From: an uncultured Clostridia bacterium
Lineage (GTDB): Bacteria > Bacillota > Clostridia > Oscillospirales > Acutalibacteraceae
NCBI GenBank assembly: GCA_947165115.1
Contig: CAMUZD010000045.1
Location: 1 to 9,242, forward strand
Length of the DNA stretch: 9,242 nt
Reading direction: 5' to 3'
The notes under the pieces are model-generated. The model saw only the letters and a program-made list of their open reading frames with translations, had not been told where the DNA came from and ran no database searches. The translations under genes were made by a program, and so were the position numbers. Below, piece after piece: positions 5,648 through 9,242 of this stretch (its first letter is position 1; the number at the start of each line of letters is the position of its first letter).

Positions 5648-7459
5648 TCAGCCCACCTCCGCTTTTCCGTAGGCTTCAGCCTGATGATTGAACATTTCTG
5701 CGTAGATGCCGCCTAAAGCAAGAAGCTCGGTATGATTCCCGCGCTCGGCTATTGAACCGCCGTCAAGCACGATAATTCTGTCCGAGAGCACGGCGCTCGA
5801 TAGACGGTGGGAGATATAGACAACCGATTTGCCTTCGGTAGCCCTGACAAGATTATCATACATTTTGTATTCGGCGACCGGATCGAGCGCGGATGAGGGC
5901 TCGTCGAGCACTGCAATCTCAAAATCGTGAGCGAAGAGACGTGCTGTTGAAAGTTTCTGGTTTTCGCCGCCCGAGAGACCGACGCCGTTTTTGTCGAATT
6001 CCTTTGTCAGCACAGTCTCGCCCTTATCGGGAAGGGTGGAAATCTTATCCCAGGCGCCGCTGTTTTTCATCGCTTCCTCGGCAAAGGCACGGTCGCTGTC
6101 GTCGCATACTCTGCATATTACGTTTTCATTGACGGAGAGCGCGAAATTCTTATAATCCTGGAAAACAGCTCCGAACAGCAGACGGTATTTTTCAATGTCG
6201 AATTCTTTTATGTTTCTGCCGTTGTAGAGTATTTCACCCTCGGTCGGGTCATAGAATCTCATCATGAGTTTTACAAGAGTGGTCTTGCCCGCGCCGTTGA
6301 GACCGACAACGGCAAGTTTCTCGCCTTTGTTGAGGGTAAACGACACATTTTTAAGAGAATCGGTTTCAGCGCCGAGATAGCGGAAGGATACATTTCTGAA
6401 TTCAAGCGATTCAAATTCTCCGGGAATCTCTTCTCCGGAATTAACTCCCGGCTCATAATCAAAGAACTCTCTCAGATTACTGAAATACAGAGCGAGCTGT
6501 GAAATGTTGTTGAATGCGCTGACCAGCGAATTCGCGGCACGGTTGACCGAGTTTATTGAACTTATGACGACCGAAAAAGCAGAAATCGTCATTGTATCGG
6601 TATAAATGAACTGACCGCCTGCGAGGGCATAGGTGCCGACAGTCGGCAGGAATTCGGAGAAAAATGAGCTGACAGTGCTGTAAATGAAAAGAGGAAAGCC
6701 ATATTCTTTGTAAATCATTATATTTGTCTTTACCGCGGCTTCAAATCTTTTCATCATTACGAGGAAAATATTGGAGGTGCGCATATCTTTCGAATATTCG
6801 CGCAGAAAAACAGTGCGTTTGATATATGCCTTCACTCTCTCATTGCCGGTCATCGCCAGGTCGCGTTTGTAGAGCTTTCTGCTCTTCGCGAGTTCAACTG
6901 CGAAAACAGCGGTTGACGGAAGCGTAAAAAGCAGATACAGAGGATTAACCTGAATAACCGTTATAATAACAAGAATCAACGAGAATACAGTGCCGAAAAT
7001 CGAAGCGACACTGTTGCAAAGAATATGGAAATAGCCCCTGTCGGTTATATCTGTCGCACGCTGATATTTATCATAAAACTGCGGGTCTTCGTAATTTGCG
7101 ACATCGAGGGAAAGGGCCTTCCTGAATATAAGATTATTCAGCTTTTTGAGCACAACCTTTACGGAAGAGTAATTCACATAGCTTCCATACCATGACAGAG
7201 CTTCGCACAGCACCGATACTGCCAGGAACATCAGCAGATATTTTATATACTGCGAGAAATCGCCCCTCGAGTCAATGACAGTGAGCAGCGTCTTGAGAAA
7301 CAGTATGTTCTTTACATACACATGAAAAAAGCTCGACGAAAACTGCATGAGCAAAGCGCTCATCGGCAGACGCTTATCGGTTTTCAGGATAAGCTTCAGC
7401 GCCCAGACAACATTTTTGACGACCGGCGCCTTCTCTTTCTGGAGCTTGATATATCTCAT
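5648..7459 (-). CDS. ABC exporter half-transporter, first of a pair
   Basis: Predicted 603 residues, matching the 601 of its partner. The membrane domain spans about 30-320, with hydrophobic segments near 33-60, 73-95, 149-190 and 257-310. The loop has SLDVANYEDPQFYDKY (about 117-132), parallel to the partner's loop. The ATPase has Walker A GLNGAGKTT (386-394), Q434, signature LSGGENQK (495-502), Walker B AVLDE (D519, E520) and H551. No site is degenerate, unlike many heterodimeric exporters in which one catalytic glutamate is lost. The start is placed at the ATG at 7459, with AAGGGG (7472-7467) seven bases upstream. The frame is open to an ATG at 7525, but that codon lies in the -35 box of the predicted promoter, so the extra 22 residues cannot come from that transcript. 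First gene of a two-gene operon; the exported substrate cannot be inferred. Confidence 0.92.
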   Translation of the reverse strand: MRYIKLQKEKAPVVKNVVWALKLILKTDKRLPMSALLMQFSSSFFHVYVKNILFLKTLLTVIDSRGDFSQYIKYLLMFLAVSVLCEALSWYGSYVNYSSVKVVLKKLNNLIFRKALSLDVANYEDPQFYDKYQRATDITDRGYFHILCNSVASIFGTVFSLILVIITVIQVNPLYLLFTLPSTAVFAVELAKSRKLYKRDLAMTGNERVKAYIKRTVFLREYSKDMRTSNIFLVMMKRFEAAVKTNIMIYKEYGFPLFIYSTVSSFFSEFLPTVGTYALAGGQFIYTDTMTISAFSVVISSINSVNRAANSLVSAFNNISQLALYFSNLREFFDYEPGVNSGEEIPGEFESLEFRNVSFRYLGAETDSLKNVSFTLNKGEKLAVVGLNGAGKTTLVKLMMRFYDPTEGEILYNGRNIKEFDIEKYRLLFGAVFQDYKNFALSVNENVICRVCDDSDRAFAEEAMKNSGAWDKISTLPDKGETVLTKEFDKNGVGLSGGENQKLSTARLFAHDFEIAVLDEPSSALDPVAEYKMYDNLVRATEGKSVVYISHRLSSAVLSDRIIVLDGGSIAERGNHTELLALGGIYAEMFNHQAEAYGKAEVG

Positions 7460-7496
7460 CACTTCACCCCTTATTACTAAAATAAATATATTTTGA

Positions 7497-7525
7497 ATTA
7501 TATCATTGATTAAACCGTCAGTCAA
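7497..7525 (-). promoter_or_regulatory. Sigma-A promoter of the ABC exporter operon
   Basis: TTGACT (7525-7520), 17 bases, TATAAT (7502-7497); predicted start near 7490, leaving a 5' leader of about 30 bases. A second TTGACT (7544-7539) lies 19 bases upstream but has no -10 at proper spacing; it could be a repeated operator half or chance. The upstream transcription unit is closed by a strong terminator at 7591-7558. Confidence 0.85.
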
Positions 7526-7557
7526 TTATCAAAAACGAAGTCAAATGCAGCGAAAAT

Positions 7558-7591
7558 ATAAAAAACCGCCGGAGCTCTTGCCCCGACGGTT
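7558..7591 (-). terminator. Strong intrinsic terminator after the small orphan gene
   Basis: On the minus strand AACCGUCGGGGC (7591-7580) pairs with GCUCCGGCGGUU (7575-7564) around an AAGA loop, with two G-U pairs, followed by a run of U residues and UAUAUUUU. It begins 15 bases after the stop codon of the 76-residue gene and insulates it from the ABC promoter. Confidence 0.93.
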
Positions 7592-7606
7592 CCGCTTTTT
7601 GTCTGA

Positions 7607-7837
7607 TTATTTGTTTGCAAGCCACTCTTCGGCTTTCTTTGCGCTCATACACTTGATGTCTTCCTTGGTATAGGGGGACTCTTCGCCGCCGTTTACATAG
7701 AGGAAGAAGTAGCCCTTCTCGGTCTTGTAGAGGGTCTCTTCATAGCCTGCGGGATCGCCGAATGTGCCGACGGTAACCTTCTTGATGAGCACTGACTTAG
7801 CGGTGTCATACTCTCTCTTGGAAATAATCTTTTTCAT
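7607..7837 (-). CDS. Small soluble protein of unknown function (76 residues)
   Basis: The protein begins MKKIISKREYDTAKS, has a middle segment EETLYKTEKGYFFLYVNGGEES, and ends with an amphipathic helix-like CMSAKKAEEWLANK. There is no signal peptide, membrane segment or cysteine-rich motif (one Cys). The 'Y-D-T-x-x-A ... EETLYKTxxGxFFLxxxGG ... A-x-x-W' layout resembles a small uncharacterised protein family that I recall from Firmicutes genomes and mobile elements, often annotated hypothetical; the resemblance is from memory and untested. AAGGAAA lies about eight bases before the ATG at 7837. The gene is monocistronic, with its own terminator and an AT-rich upstream region. Codon choice is rather uniform (AAG, CTC, GTA/GTT, GAG mixed), which hints at a real, expressed gene rather than a chance frame. 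Function unknown. Confidence 0.8.
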   Translation of the reverse strand: MKKIISKREYDTAKSVLIKKVTVGTFGDPAGYEETLYKTEKGYFFLYVNGGEESPYTKEDIKCMSAKKAEEWLANK

Positions 7838-7879
7838 AGTTCGTTTCCTTTTTCCTTGTTGTAATTTGATAAGTATATT

Positions 7880-7929
7880 TTTATACCGCAGTATAATTTA
7901 TACCTTAAATATTAACATAGTATGAACAA
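7880..7929 (-). promoter_or_regulatory. Probable promoter region of the 76-residue gene
   Basis: The 191 bases between the small gene and the proC terminator hold no gene. Within them, minus-strand -10 candidates are TATACT (7895-7890, with a weak ATGTTA at 7918-7913, 17-base spacer) and TATAAA (7885-7880, no good -35). None is near consensus at both boxes. The gene must have a promoter here because strong terminators lie on both sides, but I cannot fix it. Confidence 0.3.
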
Positions 7930-8028
7930 ACGCGAAAAACACGCATTTCTATACGGTCAATCTTGTAAATATGCCTAAAAAATCGCCGGTTTCATATACA
8001 AAATGACGATGCAGAAAAAACAAGCAAC

Positions 8029-8054
8029 AAAAAAGGCACGGAAAACCGTGCCTT
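8029..8054 (-). terminator. Intrinsic terminator of the proline operon
   Basis: On the minus strand AAGGCACGG (8054-8046), loop UUUU, CCGUGCCUU (8041-8033), then an unbroken U-tract to 8029. It starts 25 bases after the proC stop codon and closes the proA-proC transcript. Confidence 0.95.
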
Positions 8055-8079
8055 GAAACTTAGTTTAATAATTCAGAAT

Positions 8080-8877
8080 TTACAGATTCAATGTCTTCTT
8101 ATACGATGCTCGGACTGCGTCTATGAGTGCGGAGCGGAAGTTGCCGTTTTCGAGTGCGCGGACTCCTTCAATGGTTGTGCCGCCGGGGCTGCAGACCGAA
8201 TCTTTGAGTGCTGCGGGGATCTTTCCGCTTTCGAGCATGAGCTTTGCCGCTCCCTCGACCATCTGCGCGGTGTAGAGATACGCCTTGTCTCTCGGGACTC
8301 CTATATCGACCTGGCCGTCGGCAAGCGCCTCAATCATCAGATAAACCCAGGCGGGGCCGCAGCCGGTAACGAGCGAATAGGCATCGATTTTCTCTTCTTC
8401 AACTTTGTCGAGCTTGCCGGATGCGCTCATTGCCTCGATGAAATAATCATATTCGGCATCGTTTGTGAGCTTGTTCCTGGCGCAGAGCGTCATTGCCGCG
8501 CCGACAGATGCGGCGACATTCGGCATAATTCTTATAACCGGGCATTTAACGCCTGCAAGCGATTCGATTTTTTCAATCTTTGTGCCTGCCGCCATCGTGA
8601 CGAGGATGAATCTGTCGTCCCTCGCGCCGAGCATGTCCCTGATTTCCGCAAACATATCGGACAGAGTTTGGGGCTTGACGGCGATAAAGATATATTTGCT
8701 CTCGTCGGCGACCTTGTGAATATCGCCGCAGGCGCAGCCGAGCGATTCCGCAAGCGCCTTTGCTTTTGAGGCGTCTGCGTCACAGATTACGACTTCGTCT
8801 GCGCCGACTTTGGTGCAGATTGCTTTTGCAAGCGCCGAGCCCATATTGCCCGCGCCGATAAATCCGAATTTATACAT
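8080..8877 (-). CDS. proC: Pyrroline-5-carboxylate reductase
   Basis: A 265-residue cytoplasmic enzyme that reduces 1-pyrroline-5-carboxylate to L-proline with NAD(P)H, the last step of proline synthesis. The N-terminal Rossmann fold starts with FIGAGNMGSALA (GAGNMG at 8-13), then AVKPQ (66-70) and RIMPN (116-120). The C-terminal helical dimerisation and active-site part has TGCGPAWVYLMIEALADG (171-188) and the family signature DSVCSPGGTTIEGVRALE (226-243). The usual form of the first is GSGPAY, so Cys for Ser and Trp for Tyr are mild variations. Length is normal. The ATG at 8877 follows the proA stop (8880-8878) with no gap; AGGTGA a few bases upstream, inside proA, is the ribosome site. Translation is probably coupled to proA. 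Confidence 0.97.
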   Translation of the reverse strand: MYKFGFIGAGNMGSALAKAICTKVGADEVVICDADASKAKALAESLGCACGDIHKVADESKYIFIAVKPQTLSDMFAEIRDMLGARDDRFILVTMAAGTKIEKIESLAGVKCPVIRIMPNVAASVGAAMTLCARNKLTNDAEYDYFIEAMSASGKLDKVEEEKIDAYSLVTGCGPAWVYLMIEALADGQVDIGVPRDKAYLYTAQMVEGAAKLMLESGKIPAALKDSVCSPGGTTIEGVRALENGNFRSALIDAVRASYKKTLNL

Positions 8878-9242
8878 TTATCTCACCTGTCCGTTTCCTT
8901 TTATTACATAGTGATAAGTCATGAGTTCCTCAAGGCCCATGGGACCTCTCGCATGCATCTTTTGAGTTGAAATTCCCATTTCACAGCCGAGTCCGAATTC
9001 TCCGCCGTCGGTAAATCTTGTGGAAGCATTGACATAGACCGCCGCGCTGTCGGTATTATTGACGAAATATTCCGCCGCGGTGCTGTCCTGTGTAACTATT
9101 GCCTCAGAGTGCTTTGTGGAATGCGCGAGTATATGAGAAACAGCTTCATCAACTCCATTTACGATTTTTACTGCAAGAATATAATCGAGGAATTCCGTAT
9201 CAAAGCTGTGCCAGCCCGCCCGTTCGCCGTTGCAGATGATCC
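8878..9242 (-). CDS. proA: Glutamate-5-semialdehyde dehydrogenase, C-terminal part (cut by window edge)
   Basis: Read leftward from 9240, the frame gives the last 120 residues and stops at TAA (8880-8878). The ProA C-terminal signature is clear: VYVNASTRFTDGGEFGLG, then GISTQKMHARGPMGLEEL, then YHYVIKGNGQ. The enzyme reduces gamma-glutamyl phosphate to glutamate semialdehyde with NADPH, the step before spontaneous ring closure to the ProC substrate. The nucleotide-binding part and the catalytic cysteine lie beyond base 9242. It abuts proC directly, so both belong to one operon; proB is likely further upstream, outside the window (inference from usual order). Confidence 0.96.
   Translation of the reverse strand, partial: IICNGERAGWHSFDTEFLDYILAVKIVNGVDEAVSHILAHSTKHSEAIVTQDSTAAEYFVNNTDSAAVYVNASTRFTDGGEFGLGCEMGISTQKMHARGPMGLEELMTYHYVIKGNGQVR

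Noticed and set aside
7460..7525. 22-residue N-terminal extension of the first ABC protein from an ATG at 7525
   Set aside because: The codon lies inside the -35 box of a consensus promoter and has no Shine-Dalgarno site; the ATG at 7459 has AAGGGG seven bases upstream and gives the same length as the partner protein.
7838..8028. Possible small RNA or riboswitch in the gap between the 76-residue gene and the proC terminator
   Set aside because: AT-rich with no stable long-range pairing or known leader motif that I could see; more simply the promoter region of the small gene.
8053..8769. 238-codon open frame on the plus strand opposite proC
   Set aside because: Composition-driven shadow of proC; no ribosome site, and its start falls in the proC terminator arm.

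Overview
The window looks like chromosomal DNA of a low-to-mid GC Gram-positive bacterium, most likely class Clostridia (Ruminococcaceae/Oscillospiraceae-like). The reasons are strong purine-rich Shine-Dalgarno sites, near-consensus sigma-A promoters, a T-box leader in front of thrS, a two-gene ECF sigma/membrane anti-sigma-like unit, and a proA-proC pair. I see no insertion sequences, phage genes, CRISPR arrays, tRNAs or rRNAs. Species cannot be named from the sequence alone.

Layout, left to right. (1) 1-157 is AT-rich and non-coding. It carries a possible leftward promoter for a gene outside the window, and an ECF-like/sigma-A-like promoter with an adjacent 14-bp palindrome in front of the next unit. 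(2) 203-1730, plus strand: an ECF-type sigma factor overlapping a single-pass membrane protein that is probably its anti-sigma factor or signal sensor. (3) 1738-1763: a hairpin between convergent genes. (4) 1772-3844, minus strand: threonyl-tRNA synthetase without a normal TGS domain, preceded by a complete T-box riboswitch (ACC threonine specifier, antiterminator, terminator) and a consensus promoter. (5) 3841-7525, minus strand: two ABC exporter half-transporters separated by one base, probably a heterodimer, with a consensus promoter. (6) 7558-7837, minus strand: a small soluble protein of unknown function with its own strong terminator. (7) 8029-9242, minus strand: proC ending in a strong terminator, directly preceded by the 3' part of proA, so this is the end of a proline biosynthesis operon.

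The functional units are separate: envelope-signal transcription control, threonine tRNA charging under tRNA control, export of an unknown substrate, and proline synthesis. The closest physical link is between the ABC operon and thrS. The thrS promoter overlaps the stop codon of the last ABC gene, and I find no terminator between them, so the T-box terminator is the first one that ABC transcripts would meet.

I did not find a convincing undescribed multi-gene system. The points most worth checking are the TGS-less ThrRS, the anti-sigma-like protein without a zinc motif, the shared ABC/thrS transcription boundary, and the small orphan protein.
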